This document shows positions 8,339 through 18,033 of a stretch of DNA of 64,000 bases, in pieces; the first letter of the stretch is position 1, and the number at the start of each line of letters is the position of its first letter. The notes under the pieces are model-generated. The model had not been told where the DNA came from, did not search any database, and worked only from the letters and a program-made list of their open reading frames with translations. The stretch covers positions 372,001 to 436,000 of the forward strand of contig NZ_CP017562.2 of the NCBI RefSeq assembly GCF_001865575.2, given 5' to 3'. Position numbers and translations under genes: made by a program. The DNA is from Paraburkholderia sprentiae WSM5005 (GTDB lineage Bacteria; Pseudomonadota; Gammaproteobacteria; Burkholderiales; Burkholderiaceae).

Positions 8339-9319
8339 ATGAACGAATCTCCGCTCCGCGACGGCGAGTTCGCCGCATCGGTCATGGCCGTGCCGCCGCT
8401 CGCGCGCCGCGCCGACTACACGCTCGACCCGGCTCAGAATCTCGCGTTGATCCGCCATATCGAAGCGGGCGGCGTACGCACGCTACTGTATGGCGGCAAC
8501 GCGAACCTTTATCACGTCGCGGTCAGCGAATACCGGGAACTGTTGGACCTGCTCGCCGACGCCGCGAGTCCCGGAACACGCGTCATTCCTGCGCTCGGTC
8601 CCGACTACGGCAAGATGCTCGACCAGGCGCGCATCCTCGCGCAGACGCGTTACCGCACGGCGATGGTGCTGCCGCTCGGCGGCTTGACGACGCCCGAGGG
8701 CGTCGAGACGGGCCTCACACGGATCGCGGACACGGCCGGCATGCCGCTCACGGTGTACATCAAAAGCGAAAACTACGTCGATGTCGATACGCTCGCGCGG
8801 CTCGTCGAGCGTGGCACGTTGACCGCGGTCAAATATGCGATCCCGCGCGACGATCCCGCTGACGATCCGTATTTGCGCCGGCTGCTGCAACGCGTGCCGG
8901 CCGCCAAGATCGTGTCGGGCATGGGCGAGCGGCCGGCGCTCGTGCATCTGCGCGAGTTTGGACTCGCCGCGTGGACCACCGGTAGCGGCTGCATCGCGCC
9001 GAGCATGGTGATGGCGCTGCTGCGCGCGGTGCAGAGCGGCCACAGCGCCGGTAGCGCTGATGACAACACCGCCGAACGTCTGTACGACGCGTTCATGCCG
9101 CTCGAAGCGCTGCGCAACGACATCTCGCTGATCCGGGTGTTGCACGATGCGATCTCGTTCACGGGTCTGGCCGACATGGGGCCGCTGCTGCCGCTGCTCA
9201 GTTCGACACCGCGCGAGCATCATGCGAAGATCGCGCAGACCGCAGGCACGCTACTCGCGCTCGAACGCGAGTTCGCGCGCACCCCATGTAACCGTTCCGA
9301 CAGGCAGGCCACCGCATGA
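8339..9319 (+). CDS. DapA/NanA-family aldolase or dehydratase, probable 2-keto-3-deoxy-sugar-acid enzyme
   Basis: This 326-residue class-I aldolase-superfamily protein (dihydrodipicolinate synthase / N-acetylneuraminate lyase fold) has its Schiff-base lysine probably at K165 in LTAVKYAIP and the partner tyrosine near Y140. The usual GGTTGE loop is replaced by YGGNANLYH, so the substrate differs from dihydrodipicolinate synthase. With a lactonase and an IlvD/Edd-type dehydratase in the same operon, it most likely acts on a 2-keto-3-deoxy sugar acid, by retro-aldol cleavage or dehydration. The ATG is chosen where homology begins. The stop overlaps the next start by 4 bases (ATGA). Confidence 0.8.
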   Translation: MNESPLRDGEFAASVMAVPPLARRADYTLDPAQNLALIRHIEAGGVRTLLYGGNANLYHVAVSEYRELLDLLADAASPGTRVIPALGPDYGKMLDQARILAQTRYRTAMVLPLGGLTTPEGVETGLTRIADTAGMPLTVYIKSENYVDVDTLARLVERGTLTAVKYAIPRDDPADDPYLRRLLQRVPAAKIVSGMGERPALVHLREFGLAAWTTGSGCIAPSMVMALLRAVQSGHSAGSADDNTAERLYDAFMPLEALRNDISLIRVLHDAISFTGLADMGPLLPLLSSTPREHHAKIAQTAGTLLALEREFARTPCNRSDRQATA

Positions 9320-10260
9320 CCGACCAAAGCCGACGCTATCCCGATCCCGCCATCCGCGTGTTCGATCCGCGCTTCAAGTCGCTGATCCTCGCGTCGGCAT
9401 CGGTCGAATGCTTGTACCAGGGCACGCGCTGGTCCGAGGGGCCGGTGTGGTTCGGCGATGGACGCTATCTGCTATGGAGCGACATTCCGAACGACCGCAT
9501 CCTGCGCTGGGACGAAACCACGGGCGCGGTCAGCACGTTCCGTCAATCGTCGAACAATGCGAACGGCCACACGCGCGATCGGGAAGGGCGGCTCGTCAGT
9601 TGCGAGCACCTGACGCGGCGGGTGACGCGCACCGAGTACGACGGTTCGATCACCGTGCTCGCCGATCGCTATCAGGGCAAGCGCTTCAATTCGCCGAACG
9701 ACGTGGTCGTCAAATCGGACGGCTCGATCTGGTTCACCGACCCGAGCTTCGGCATCGACGGTTTTTACGAGGGCGAGCAGCAGCAGTCCGAGCTGAACCC
9801 ATGCGTGTATCGGATCGACGGCCAGTCGGGCGAGGTGTCGGTGGTGATCGACGACGTGCTGGCTCCGAACGGTCTCGCGTTTTCACCGGATGAATCGCTG
9901 CTGTACGTCGTCCAATCGCGCGGCGAGCCGCGCAAGATCCGTGCGTTCGATGTCGAGGCCAACGGCAAACGCACGACGGTGTCGAACAACCGCGTGCTGA
10001 TCGACGCGGGTCCGGGCACGCCCGACGGTTTTCGTATCGATGTGCACGGCAACTTGTGGTGCGGCTGGGGCATGGGCACCGACGAGCTGGACGGCGTGCG
10101 CGTGTTCACCGCGCACGGCGAGCCGCTCGGCCATGTCGCGCTGCCGGAGCGTTGCGCGAACGTGTGTTTCGGCGGACGGCATCGCAACCGCTTGTTCATG
10201 GCGGCGAGCCACGGGCTGTATTCGCTGTTCGTCAATACGCAGGGCGTGCGCGGCGGCTGA
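9316..10260 (+). CDS. SMP-30/gluconolactonase-family sugar lactonase
   Basis: This 314-residue six-bladed beta-propeller lactonase would open a sugar lactone to the aldonate. The expected divalent-metal ligands are visible in order: Glu in WSEGPVWF, Asn in NNANGHTRD, Asn in FNSPNDVVV and Asp in LAFSPDESLL. It is translationally coupled to the upstream lyase gene by a 4-base overlap. No sugar dehydrogenase that would make the lactone is in the operon, so that step must be encoded elsewhere or the substrate is imported as lactone. The exact sugar is not readable from sequence. Confidence 0.88.
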   Translation: MTDQSRRYPDPAIRVFDPRFKSLILASASVECLYQGTRWSEGPVWFGDGRYLLWSDIPNDRILRWDETTGAVSTFRQSSNNANGHTRDREGRLVSCEHLTRRVTRTEYDGSITVLADRYQGKRFNSPNDVVVKSDGSIWFTDPSFGIDGFYEGEQQQSELNPCVYRIDGQSGEVSVVIDDVLAPNGLAFSPDESLLYVVQSRGEPRKIRAFDVEANGKRTTVSNNRVLIDAGPGTPDGFRIDVHGNLWCGWGMGTDELDGVRVFTAHGEPLGHVALPERCANVCFGGRHRNRLFMAASHGLYSLFVNTQGVRGG

Positions 10261-10406
10261 GCGGTCGTCCGCTTACCAGACAACACGTGCTGCATGCGCA
10301 GCGGACGCTCGGGTTTGCCCTTAACGCGCGTTGCCAGGCGTTGAAGGACAAGGAGTCCACGGAAAACAAGCCGTTTTCGCGCACGCCAGCAGTCTCGACT
10401 ATTTGC

Positions 10407-10436
10407 TTGACATCGGCTGTTGCGCTTCGCTATGTT
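10407..10436 (+). promoter_or_regulatory. Sigma-70-type promoter before the transporter genes
   Basis: TTGACA, an 18-base spacer and TATGTT form a good -35/-10 pair about 70 bases before the binding-protein start. It would let the transporter genes be transcribed independently of the two enzymes upstream. Confidence 0.5.
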
Positions 10437-10506
10437 CCATTGGTAGAAAGACACCGCCCGCAACGCATCGACGGCGGGCTTCCATACCAAGAAGCGAGGA
10501 GACGCA

Positions 10507-11676
10507 ATGACTGTTTCGCACAGGTTGTCGTTCAAGCTGCTATCCGTCTGTATCGTCGCGAGCGCGGCCTTCACCGTTGCGGCGCATGCGGCCGATCCGG
10601 TCACGATCAACATCGTCGACGTCGCCGGCGATCTTCAACTCACACAGAAGGGCTTCGAGGCGTTCAAGGCGAAGTATCCGAATCTCGTCGGAAACATGAC
10701 GTTCACGAACGCGCCGGCGCCGCAATTACCCGGCAAGATCAAGGCGATGCAGGCCGCGGGCCGCTCCGACATCGACCTCGTGCTGACCGGCACCGACGCG
10801 CTCGCGGCCGGCATCGAACAGAACCTGTGGATCAAGCTGCTGCCCGACAACGCGGCGCAGTTCCCCGGCGTGCTCGACAAATACGCGCCGGGTCCGCGCA
10901 AGATGCAGGACCTCGCGCAAGGCTACGGCCTCGAGGTCGCGTATATGCCGGCCGGTCCGTTGCTCGAGTACAACCCGGCCAAGGTCAGCGATCCGCCGAA
11001 GACGCCCGAGCAACTGCTGCAATGGTGCAAGGCCCACCCCGACAAGCTGATCTACGCACGGCCGGCAAATTCCGGTCCCGGCCGCACGTTCCTGATGGGC
11101 TTGCCCTACGTGCTCGGCGACAAGGACCCGCGGGACCCGGTGCATGGCTGGGACAAGACATGGGCGTTCCTCAAGCAGTTGAACGACTGCATTCCGTACT
11201 ATCCGGGCGGCACCTCGGCGGTGATGAAGGAACTGGGCGAAGGCACGCGCGACATGACCGTGACCGTGACCGGCTGGGACATCAATCCGCGCGCGCTCGG
11301 CATCGTGCCCGCCGAATTCCGCGTACAGCCGTTCGACAACATGACGTGGGTCAACGACGCCCACTACATGGTGATTCCGAAGGGCGTGCCGAAGGAAAAG
11401 CTCGACGTGCTGTACAAGATGATGAACTTCATGCTGGAGCCCGCGCAGCAGGCGCTGACCTACGACGACGGCTATTTCTATCCGGGCCCGGCGATCAAGG
11501 GCGTCACCGTCGAGCAGGCGCCCGCGCACAGTCAGGAGGTGCTGCAAAAGTATGGCCGCCCCGAATACGCGAAGATGTTGGCCGATCATCCGCATGCGTT
11601 GCCGCTGAATGCAGCGGCAATGGTCGCCGCCTTCAGGAAGTGGGATAGCGACATCGGCGCGCAAAAGACCCGTTAG
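10507..11676 (+). CDS. ABC transporter periplasmic substrate-binding protein
   Basis: This 389-residue exported solute-binding protein has a signal peptide at about residues 1-29 (ending AAHAAD) and the two-lobed fold of the iron/polyamine/2-aminoethylphosphonate-type binding proteins (extracellular solute-binding family 1/6). It is the first gene of a complete importer set: binding protein, ATPase and two permeases. Genomic context points to a sugar acid or related hydroxy acid as ligand. AGGAG lies upstream of the ATG. The 171-base gap to the ATPase gene holds a strong hairpin that would favour higher expression of this gene. Confidence 0.85.
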   Translation: MTVSHRLSFKLLSVCIVASAAFTVAAHAADPVTINIVDVAGDLQLTQKGFEAFKAKYPNLVGNMTFTNAPAPQLPGKIKAMQAAGRSDIDLVLTGTDALAAGIEQNLWIKLLPDNAAQFPGVLDKYAPGPRKMQDLAQGYGLEVAYMPAGPLLEYNPAKVSDPPKTPEQLLQWCKAHPDKLIYARPANSGPGRTFLMGLPYVLGDKDPRDPVHGWDKTWAFLKQLNDCIPYYPGGTSAVMKELGEGTRDMTVTVTGWDINPRALGIVPAEFRVQPFDNMTWVNDAHYMVIPKGVPKEKLDVLYKMMNFMLEPAQQALTYDDGYFYPGPAIKGVTVEQAPAHSQEVLQKYGRPEYAKMLADHPHALPLNAAAMVAAFRKWDSDIGAQKTR

Positions 11677-11710
11677 GCCTTCGCCATCGCGACGGCAAAC
11701 GAGGCGAAAT

Positions 11711-11740
11711 GCAGCGCGGCGTGAAGTTCGGCCGCGCTGC
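11711..11740 (+). terminator. Strong hairpin between binding-protein and ATPase genes
   Basis: GCAGCGCGGC and GCCGCGCTGC form a perfect 10-base-pair stem with a 10-base loop, followed by GTGTTTT rather than a full T-run. Hairpins at this position commonly stabilise the binding-protein mRNA or cause partial termination. Confidence 0.55.
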
Positions 11741-11847
11741 GTGTTTTCAGCGATGACGTGCGCCTCCGCTTGACTGCCTGATGTGCCGCGTTCACCGCAA
11801 GCGCGGCACTCGCGACATCCGTCGCCCACGCGGACCAGGAAACCGCC

Positions 11848-12927
11848 ATGAAGCATCATTTTGAGCAGTTGCGGCTCGATTCGGTGAGCCGCAGTTTCAC
11901 GAACGCGCAAGGCCACGCGATCGCCGCGCTGCAGGGTCTCGACCTGACGATCCGGCGCGGCGAGTTCATCGCGCTGCTGGGGCCGTCGGGTTGCGGCAAA
12001 TCGACGGCGCTGAACTGCATCGCCGGATTGCAGCCGCTCACCGGCGGCGGCATCTGGCTCGACGAACGGCGCATCGACGTGCTGCCGCCCGAAAAGCGCG
12101 GCTTCGGCATGGTGTTCCAGAACTACGCGCTGTTCCCGCACATGAGCGTGCTCGACAACGTCGGCTTCGGGCTGAAGATGCGCGGCGTCGGCAGGAGCGA
12201 GATCGCGCGGCGTGCGCGCGAGGCCCTGCAACTGGTGCAGCTGACCGGTCATGAGCACAAGCTGCCCGGCCAATTGTCCGGTGGCCAGCAACAGCGCGTC
12301 GCGATCGCGCGTGCGATCGTGATCGAGCCGCCGCTGATCCTGATGGACGAGCCGCTGTCGAATCTCGATACGAAGCTGCGCATCGAAATGCGCGCGGAGA
12401 TTCGCCGCATCCATACGCAGCTCGAACGCGCGACGCTGTACGTGACGCATGATCAGGACGAAGCGCTGTCGATGGCCGATCGCATCGTCGTGATGAGGGA
12501 GGGCGTCGTGCAGCAGGTCGCGACGCCGAAGGAGGTCTATACGCGGCCGCGCAACCTGCACGTCGCGCGCTTCATGGGCTATCGCAATGTCGCCGAGTTC
12601 ACGCTGGAGGGCATGCAAGGCGATGGGGTCGCGGTCAGTGCCAACGGCGTGCGGCTCATCGGCACGCCGATGGCGGGCTTCGACGGCAAACGCGTGAGCG
12701 TCGCACTGCGTCCCGAAGACATGGAGCGTGCCGAACCCGGCGCCGACAACGCGTTCGATGCGCTGATCGACGCGGTCGAATACGGCGGCCACGATTCGCT
12801 GCTGCGCGCGAAGACCGCGTTCGGCGACGTGTGGGCGCGCGTGACCGGCGAATGCGCGGAGGGCGAGCGCATCACGTTGCGGGTGCGGCCGTCGTGCGTG
12901 CTCGTCTATGACCCCGAGGCCGCATGA
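11848..12927 (+). CDS. ABC transporter ATP-binding subunit (PotA/FbpC-like)
   Basis: This 359-residue ATPase of the importer has Walker [10 protein letters not shown], signature [14 protein letters not shown], Walker [13 protein letters not shown] and switch histidine in YVTHDQDEA. The C-terminal third (about 240-355) is a TOBE-type regulatory domain. It drives uptake with the two permeases that follow. The stop overlaps the first permease start by 4 bases, indicating coupling. Subfamily features are those of polyamine/iron/phosphonate importers rather than classical CUT1 sugar porters. Confidence 0.92.
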   Translation: MKHHFEQLRLDSVSRSFTNAQGHAIAALQGLDLTIRRGEFIALLGPSGCGKSTALNCIAGLQPLTGGGIWLDERRIDVLPPEKRGFGMVFQNYALFPHMSVLDNVGFGLKMRGVGRSEIARRAREALQLVQLTGHEHKLPGQLSGGQQQRVAIARAIVIEPPLILMDEPLSNLDTKLRIEMRAEIRRIHTQLERATLYVTHDQDEALSMADRIVVMREGVVQQVATPKEVYTRPRNLHVARFMGYRNVAEFTLEGMQGDGVAVSANGVRLIGTPMAGFDGKRVSVALRPEDMERAEPGADNAFDALIDAVEYGGHDSLLRAKTAFGDVWARVTGECAEGERITLRVRPSCVLVYDPEAA

Positions 12928-13811
12928 ACACGCCGACGCTCGTCCCCCCGCTTAGCTCCCGCGCGCCGCGCGACGCCAAGGCCTGGCTCGTCGCGCCTGC
13001 GCTGCTCTTCATCGTCGCGCTGTTCATCTATCCGTTCGCGTATGGGCTCGCGCTGTCGTTCCGGCCGATGAACGGCGGCGGCGTGTGGGCCAACTATCTG
13101 ACGTTCTTCACCGACATGTCGATGTGGCCGACGATTCTCGTCACGCTGAAGCTGTCGGTACCGGCCACGCTGATCAACGTCGGCGTGTCGGTACCGGTCG
13201 CGTTCGCACTGCGCCGCTACTCGCGTTATCAGAAGATTGTCACGACGCTGCTGGTGATTCCGGTGACGCTCGGCACCGTGCTGATCGCGGACGGCATGCT
13301 CACGTACTTCGGTCCGCACGGCTGGCTGCCGCAGGCGTTGCAGGCGCTGCATCTGTACACGCGCGAAGTGCGGCTCACGCACAACTTCACGGGCGTGCTG
13401 CTGTCGCTGATCGTGTCGGGCTTTCCGTTCGCGTTTCTGCTGACCCTGTCGTACGTGACCGGCATCGACCCCACCCTCGCGAGCGCGGCCGCGACGCTCG
13501 GCGCGAGTCCGTGGCAGCAGTTTCGCCGCATCTATCTGCCGCTGCTCGTGCCGGGGCTCACGATGGCCGCGTGTCTGTCGTTCGTGCAGGCGTTCTCGGT
13601 GTTTCCGTCCGCGGTGCTGCTCGGCGCGCCCGCGGGTCCGACGCGCGTGATGTCGATTGCCGCGGCCGAAGCCGCGTTCGAGAGCTACGACTATTCGCTT
13701 GCGTCGGCGATCGCGATGGTGATGGGCTTCGTGCAACTGCTGGTGGTCGCCGCGCTGCTCGGCGCGCGTCGCTGGTTCTATCGTGGCCCCGTCACGGGAG
13801 GCAAAGGCTGA
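12924..13811 (+). CDS. ABC transporter permease 1
   Basis: This 295-residue inner-membrane permease has about six transmembrane helices and the cytoplasmic coupling (EAA-like) loop AAATLGASPWQQFRRIYLPLL. It pairs with the second permease to form the channel. It overlaps the ATPase gene by 4 bases and the next gene by 1 base, so the three are co-translated. A short polar N-terminus of about 25 residues precedes the first helix. Confidence 0.9.
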   Translation: MNTPTLVPPLSSRAPRDAKAWLVAPALLFIVALFIYPFAYGLALSFRPMNGGGVWANYLTFFTDMSMWPTILVTLKLSVPATLINVGVSVPVAFALRRYSRYQKIVTTLLVIPVTLGTVLIADGMLTYFGPHGWLPQALQALHLYTREVRLTHNFTGVLLSLIVSGFPFAFLLTLSYVTGIDPTLASAAATLGASPWQQFRRIYLPLLVPGLTMAACLSFVQAFSVFPSAVLLGAPAGPTRVMSIAAAEAAFESYDYSLASAIAMVMGFVQLLVVAALLGARRWFYRGPVTGGKG

Positions 13812-14752
13812 TGACGACCGATCGTCGCGCGACGCAGCCCGACTGGTCCGCGTCAACCTCCGCTTCCGCGGCGCCTCAGCCGGGCGACGGCGCCCGCGAG
13901 CCCGCGCAACACGCGCGTCAGCGCGCGAACCTGGCGGGCCGTATCTGGCGGGTGCTGGTGTGGGCCGTAATGGCGTTCTTCCTGATCAACGTCGTGCTGC
14001 TGATCGCGACCGTCGCGGTGAATTCGATCGCGACGCGCTGGTTCGGCACCGCGTTGCCGCAAGGCTTCACGCTGCACTGGTATGCGCAGGCGTGGAGCGA
14101 CTTCCAGCTCGCGAGCGTGTTGTGGGTCACCGTGCAGGTGGTCGGCGCGGTCGTGCTGCTGTCGGTGCTGCTCGGCGTGCCCGCCGCGTATGCGCTCGCG
14201 CGCGTGCAGTTCACCGGCAAACGCCTCGCGATGCTGATCTTTCTGCTGCCGTTGATGGTGCCGCCCGTCACCTACGGCATTCCGATGGCGACCGTGATGT
14301 ACAAGGTCGGGCTCGCCGGCACGCTATGGGGCGTGATTCTTGCGAATCTGGTACCGGCGCTGCCGTTCGTGATTCTCGTGATGACGCCGTTCATCGAGCA
14401 GATCGATCCGAATCTCGAGGCGGCCGCGCGCATTTTCGGCGCGAACACGTTCCGCTATTTCCGTTATGTGCTGCTGCCGCTGCTCGTGCCGGGTATGCTG
14501 GCGGCAGGCCTGCTCGTGCTGGTGCGCACGATCGGCATGTTCGAACTGACGTTTTTTACGGCCGGCCCGGCGACGCAAACGCTGGTGGTCGCGTTGTACT
14601 ACGCGGTCTTTTCGACCGGCGTGCGCGCGCCGCAATCGATCGATGCGATGGCGATGATCTATATGGCGATCACGTTGATCTGGGTGCTGATCGCCCTACA
14701 ATTCGTGAGCCCGACGCAAATCGTGTCTCGCGTGAAAGAACAGAGGCGCTGA
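13811..14752 (+). CDS. ABC transporter permease 2
   Basis: This 313-residue inner-membrane permease has an EAA-like loop, AAARIFGANTFRYFRYVLLPLL, and about six helices. Its first 45 residues are polar, rich in Ala/Ser/Arg, before the first membrane segment. The ATG shares one base with the upstream stop (TGATG), so this start is well supported. It is the last subunit of the importer and is followed 31 bases later by the dehydratase. Confidence 0.9.
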   Translation: MTTDRRATQPDWSASTSASAAPQPGDGAREPAQHARQRANLAGRIWRVLVWAVMAFFLINVVLLIATVAVNSIATRWFGTALPQGFTLHWYAQAWSDFQLASVLWVTVQVVGAVVLLSVLLGVPAAYALARVQFTGKRLAMLIFLLPLMVPPVTYGIPMATVMYKVGLAGTLWGVILANLVPALPFVILVMTPFIEQIDPNLEAAARIFGANTFRYFRYVLLPLLVPGMLAAGLLVLVRTIGMFELTFFTAGPATQTLVVALYYAVFSTGVRAPQSIDAMAMIYMAITLIWVLIALQFVSPTQIVSRVKEQRR

Positions 14753-14783
14753 CGCAGGGTCGGCGGCCATCGTGGAGTAGACG

Positions 14784-16520
14784 TTGACGAAGAGAAAGAC
14801 CCCCGAGGAATTGCGCAGTCATCGCTGGTACGGCGCGAACGATCTGCGTTCGTTCGGCCACCGCTCGCGCACGGCGCAGATGGGCTACAACCGCGACGAG
14901 TACGCGGGCAAGCCGGTCATTGCGATTCTCAACACGTGGAGCGAGATCAACCCGTGCCACACGCATTTCAAGCAGCGCGTCGAGGAAGTGAAGCGCGGCA
15001 TCTGGCAGGCTGGCGGCTTCCCGATCGAGCTGCCGGTGCAGACGCTGTCCGAGCCGTTCCAGAAGCCCACCACGATGCTGTACCGCAATTTCCTCGCGAT
15101 GGAAGCCGAGGAGATGCTGCGCTCGTATCCCGCCGACGGCGTCGTGTTGATGGGCGGCTGCGACAAGACCACGCCCGCGTTGCTGATGGGCGCGATTTCG
15201 ATGGATCTGCCCGCCATCTTTCTGCCGGCCGGGCCAATGCTGCGCGGCGACTGGAACGGCGTGACGCTCGGCTCGGGTTCCGATTCGTGGCGATACTGGG
15301 CCGAACTGCGCGCGGGCACGCTGACGCCGGACGACTGGCAGGGCGTCGAGAGCGGCATCGCGCGTTCCCCGGGGCACTGCATGACGATGGGCACCGCGTC
15401 GACGATGACGAGCGCGGCCGAAGCGCTGGGCTTCACGTTGCCCGGCTTCGCGTCGATCCCGGCACCAGATTCGCGTCATGCGCAGATGGCCGCGAAAACC
15501 GGCATGCGTATCGTCGAGATGGTGTGGGAGGATCTGAAGCCGTCGGACCTGATTACGGCGGCATCGGTCGATAACGCGGTGACGACGTGCGTCGCACTGT
15601 CCGGGTCGACCAATTCGGTCGTGCATATGATCGCGTTGGCACGGCGCGCCGGCATCGAGTTGACGCTCGATCGCTTCGACGAGATCGCGCGCCGCACGCC
15701 CGTGCTCGCGAACATCCGGCCGACCGGCGCCTACCTGATGGAAGACTTTTTTTACGCGGGCGGTCTGCGTGGGCTGCTCGCGGAACTGGGCGAGTTGATC
15801 GACGGCTCGCAGAAAACCGTGAACGGCCGCACGCTCGGCGAGAACCTTGCTGGCGCGCGCATTTTCAATGACGACGTGATCCGCCGCCGCGCCAATCCGC
15901 TGCTACGCGACAGCAGCCTCGCGGTGCTGCGCGGCAATCTGGCGCCCGACGGCGCGGTGATCAAGCCGGGCGCGGCCGAGCCGCACCTGCTCGTGCACAC
16001 GGGCCGCGCTGTCGTGTTCAGCGACTACAACGACATGGCCGCGCGCATCGACGACGACACGCTCGATATCGACGAAAGCTGCGTGCTCGTGCTGCAGCAC
16101 GCGGGGCCGGTCGGCGCGGGCATGCCCGAGTGGGGCCAACTGCCGATTCCGCGCAAGCTGCTGCAAAAGGGCGTGCGCGACATGGTGCGTATCTCCGATG
16201 CGCGGATGAGCGGCACGAGCTATGGCGCGTGCGTGCTGCACGTGGCGCCCGAGGCGTTCGTCGGCGGACCGCTGGCGTTCGTGCAAAGCGGCGACCTGAT
16301 CGAACTGGATGTGCCGCGCCGCCGGCTGAATTTGCTGGTATCGGACGAAGAGTTCGCGCGCCGCGAGGCCGCGTGGGTCAAACCGGCGGCGCGCTTCGAG
16401 CGCGGCTATGGCGCCCTGCATCAGGCGCACGTGATGCAGGCGCATCAAGGCTGCGATTTCGACTTCCTGCAACGTGGCGGCGCGCGTCCTGATAGCCCGG
16501 GCGAGCCGGAGATTCACTGA
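14784..16520 (+). CDS. IlvD/Edd-family sugar-acid dehydratase
   Basis: This 578-residue Fe-S dehydratase belongs to the dihydroxy-acid / aldonate dehydratase family. Cluster cysteines are C58 (SEINPCHTH), C126 (MGGCDKTTP) and C199 (PGHCMTMG). By family and operon context it converts an aldonate (arabonate-, xylonate- or fuconate-like) to a 2-keto-3-deoxy acid, which the lyase at 8339 would process. The start is TTG with GTGGAG 6 bases upstream. The next ATG would remove the conserved N-terminal FGHRSR region. It differs from the amino-acid-pathway IlvD at the window start. Confidence 0.88.
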   Translation: MTKRKTPEELRSHRWYGANDLRSFGHRSRTAQMGYNRDEYAGKPVIAILNTWSEINPCHTHFKQRVEEVKRGIWQAGGFPIELPVQTLSEPFQKPTTMLYRNFLAMEAEEMLRSYPADGVVLMGGCDKTTPALLMGAISMDLPAIFLPAGPMLRGDWNGVTLGSGSDSWRYWAELRAGTLTPDDWQGVESGIARSPGHCMTMGTASTMTSAAEALGFTLPGFASIPAPDSRHAQMAAKTGMRIVEMVWEDLKPSDLITAASVDNAVTTCVALSGSTNSVVHMIALARRAGIELTLDRFDEIARRTPVLANIRPTGAYLMEDFFYAGGLRGLLAELGELIDGSQKTVNGRTLGENLAGARIFNDDVIRRRANPLLRDSSLAVLRGNLAPDGAVIKPGAAEPHLLVHTGRAVVFSDYNDMAARIDDDTLDIDESCVLVLQHAGPVGAGMPEWGQLPIPRKLLQKGVRDMVRISDARMSGTSYGACVLHVAPEAFVGGPLAFVQSGDLIELDVPRRRLNLLVSDEEFARREAAWVKPAARFERGYGALHQAHVMQAHQGCDFDFLQRGGARPDSPGEPEIH

Positions 16521-16523
16521 GCT

Positions 16524-16776
16524 TCAATACCCCACGCGATACACGCGCCCCGTCTGCGCGCTGACGGGCTCGAAGCCCGGAAAGAACGGCGCGTAAGCGT
16601 CCATGGCCTCGGTCAGCACCGTCGGACTCACAAGGTTGATGCGCAGCCGCGCGGAAGTTCGATCGCCGCGCCGCGCACGAAGCCTTCGAGTGCGAGATTG
16701 ACGGTCGTCGCGCTCGCGCCCTGCAGGATCGGCTCGTCGCCCGGAATGCCGCACCGATGACGACGATTCTTTTCAT
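16524..16776 (-). pseudogene. Remnant of a short-chain dehydrogenase gene
   Basis: Read from the minus strand, the region begins with MKRIVVIGA, a Rossmann-fold start. It jumps without the middle of the protein to a typical C-terminal part in other frames (TVNLALEGFVRGAAIELPRG, then RINLVSPTVLTEAMDAYAPF, ending RVYRVGY). At least one large internal deletion of about 100 or more codons and two frame changes are needed to explain this. The pieces match the family of the intact gene at 33163. It is not functional. Three TTAAAC motifs (16788, 16803, 16830) upstream may be relics of its promoter. Confidence 0.75.
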
Positions 16777-16918
16777 CCGCAACTCCGTTAAACGAACCGG
16801 CGTTAAACAAAGCAAAGCACGCACCAGAATTAAACAGTGCGTGCCACGTCATTACCTGATTAATCGGAATAAACGCGGTGATTCAAGCGCGCGTATAAAG
16901 GGATGATACGCAACTCCG

Positions 16919-17371
16919 CTATTTCACCCGATGTAATTCAATCACGCGCGCGGGCCGCAAATGATTGAGCGCGTAATGAATGCGGCCACGCTCCTGGCGC
17001 TGTCCGACCGGACGCGGGTCGTCGTACTGATGGTCGGCCGAGTAAGCGCCGACCGGCTCGGTCATGCCCTTGTCGATCACCGCGTAACCCGGCTCGAGCG
17101 CGAGCAGCAGATGATTGCCGCCGACCCGGCTGTCGAAGCCGGCCATGCCGTCGAGCGACTCGGGCACGCTGTTATCGAGCGTCGCATTGCTGGTCGTGAT
17201 CGCGTCGGGCGAGATCGCGCCGTGGCCCGCGAGACGGGCCGCTTCGCGGTTCTTGCCGTCGGTGTCGACCGTGCTGTCGTGCGTGCGGTCGTTGTGCAGA
17301 TCCGTGCTCGGTGGGTCTTTCGGGTCCGGTTTCGTGCCGGCGTTTTCCGGTTTGCTGATCGCGCTGTTCAT
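16919..17371 (-). CDS. Uncharacterised small soluble protein
   Basis: This 150-residue protein has no signal peptide or membrane segment. The first 60 residues are polar and probably disordered (rich in Asp, Lys, Thr, Pro). The rest is more ordered, with DNSVPESLDGMAGFDSRVGG and HLLLALEPGYAVIDKG. From memory it resembles small Burkholderiaceae proteins of the DUF3005 type, but I cannot verify this. AGGAG lies 8 bases before the ATG, and codon use is like that of its neighbours. Function is unknown. Confidence 0.7.
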   Translation of the reverse strand: MNSAISKPENAGTKPDPKDPPSTDLHNDRTHDSTVDTDGKNREAARLAGHGAISPDAITTSNATLDNSVPESLDGMAGFDSRVGGNHLLLALEPGYAVIDKGMTEPVGAYSADHQYDDPRPVGQRQERGRIHYALNHLRPARVIELHRVK

Positions 17372-17699
17372 CGTGCATCTCCTGAAGAGGACATCGTCGA
17401 AGAAGGAGCAAAAGCCGTTCCGACTGCCGCGGCGCCGCGATGCGCGGGCCTCGCGATGCGTTGTCCGCCATGCTTCGATGCGAGTCGCGTTGCCCTCGCG
17501 ATTGAGTGGCGATGAGGTCCGCGTTTCATTTCGTTTTTTTTAATGGACGCGCATTTTCTACAGAGTATGATCTTACTCCTGCGACCGATGCGCGGTTAAA
17601 TTGGCGTCACTGCTCTGGCTGTTCATGGTCGGAAAATACGAACAAACAAATGGCCGCGCGATTGAGAAAACGTTACGGGGCTTCAGGGGCGGGTGGCTC
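17372..17699. other. Intergenic region, no gene seen
   Basis: This is a divergent promoter region of 328 bases between two small uncharacterised genes. It is AT-rich around 17520-17660 and has no clear repeat or RNA. Confidence 0.45.
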
Positions 17700-17933
17700 A
17701 TGCACTTCGATGCTGCATTCACACATCGCGGCTATCTTTTGAATTGCGAACCGGCGCGCTCGGGCGACGGCTCCTGGCAACCGTATGTGGTGATCTCGCG
17801 CTCGAGCGACGGCGAACTGGTCGCCAACCGTTTCTTCCCCACGGAACTGCGCTTCTCCGACGAAGCCGCCGCGATCGCGCATGCGCGCGATTGGGCCGTG
17901 CGCTGGATCGACGCGAGCAGTCTCACTATTTAA
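17700..17933 (+). CDS. Uncharacterised 77-residue protein
   Basis: This small acidic/aromatic protein, starting MHFDAAFTHRGYLLNC, shows a plausible mixed alpha/beta pattern: two strands, a PYVVISRSSDGELVANRFF hairpin and a C-terminal helix with AIAHARDWAVRWID. It has no signal peptide. The ATG is preferred over a TTG 33 codons upstream because the extension is compositionally unlike a protein. Small stand-alone proteins of this form are common in Burkholderiaceae and have no known function. Confidence 0.6.
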   Translation: MHFDAAFTHRGYLLNCEPARSGDGSWQPYVVISRSSDGELVANRFFPTELRFSDEAAAIAHARDWAVRWIDASSLTI

Positions 17934-18033
17934 GCTCAGGGAACGGCGAGTGTTGCCGCTGGCCGCTGGCCGTTGCCGCGCGGGCGGCGTTAAAACGTTG
18001 TAATCTCTGCTGCATCCCCACCTCGAACCGTGC

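Noticed and set aside
10726..12792. 688-codon minus-strand frame across the binding protein and ATPase genes
   Set aside because: It is antisense to well-supported transporter genes and has shadow-type composition.
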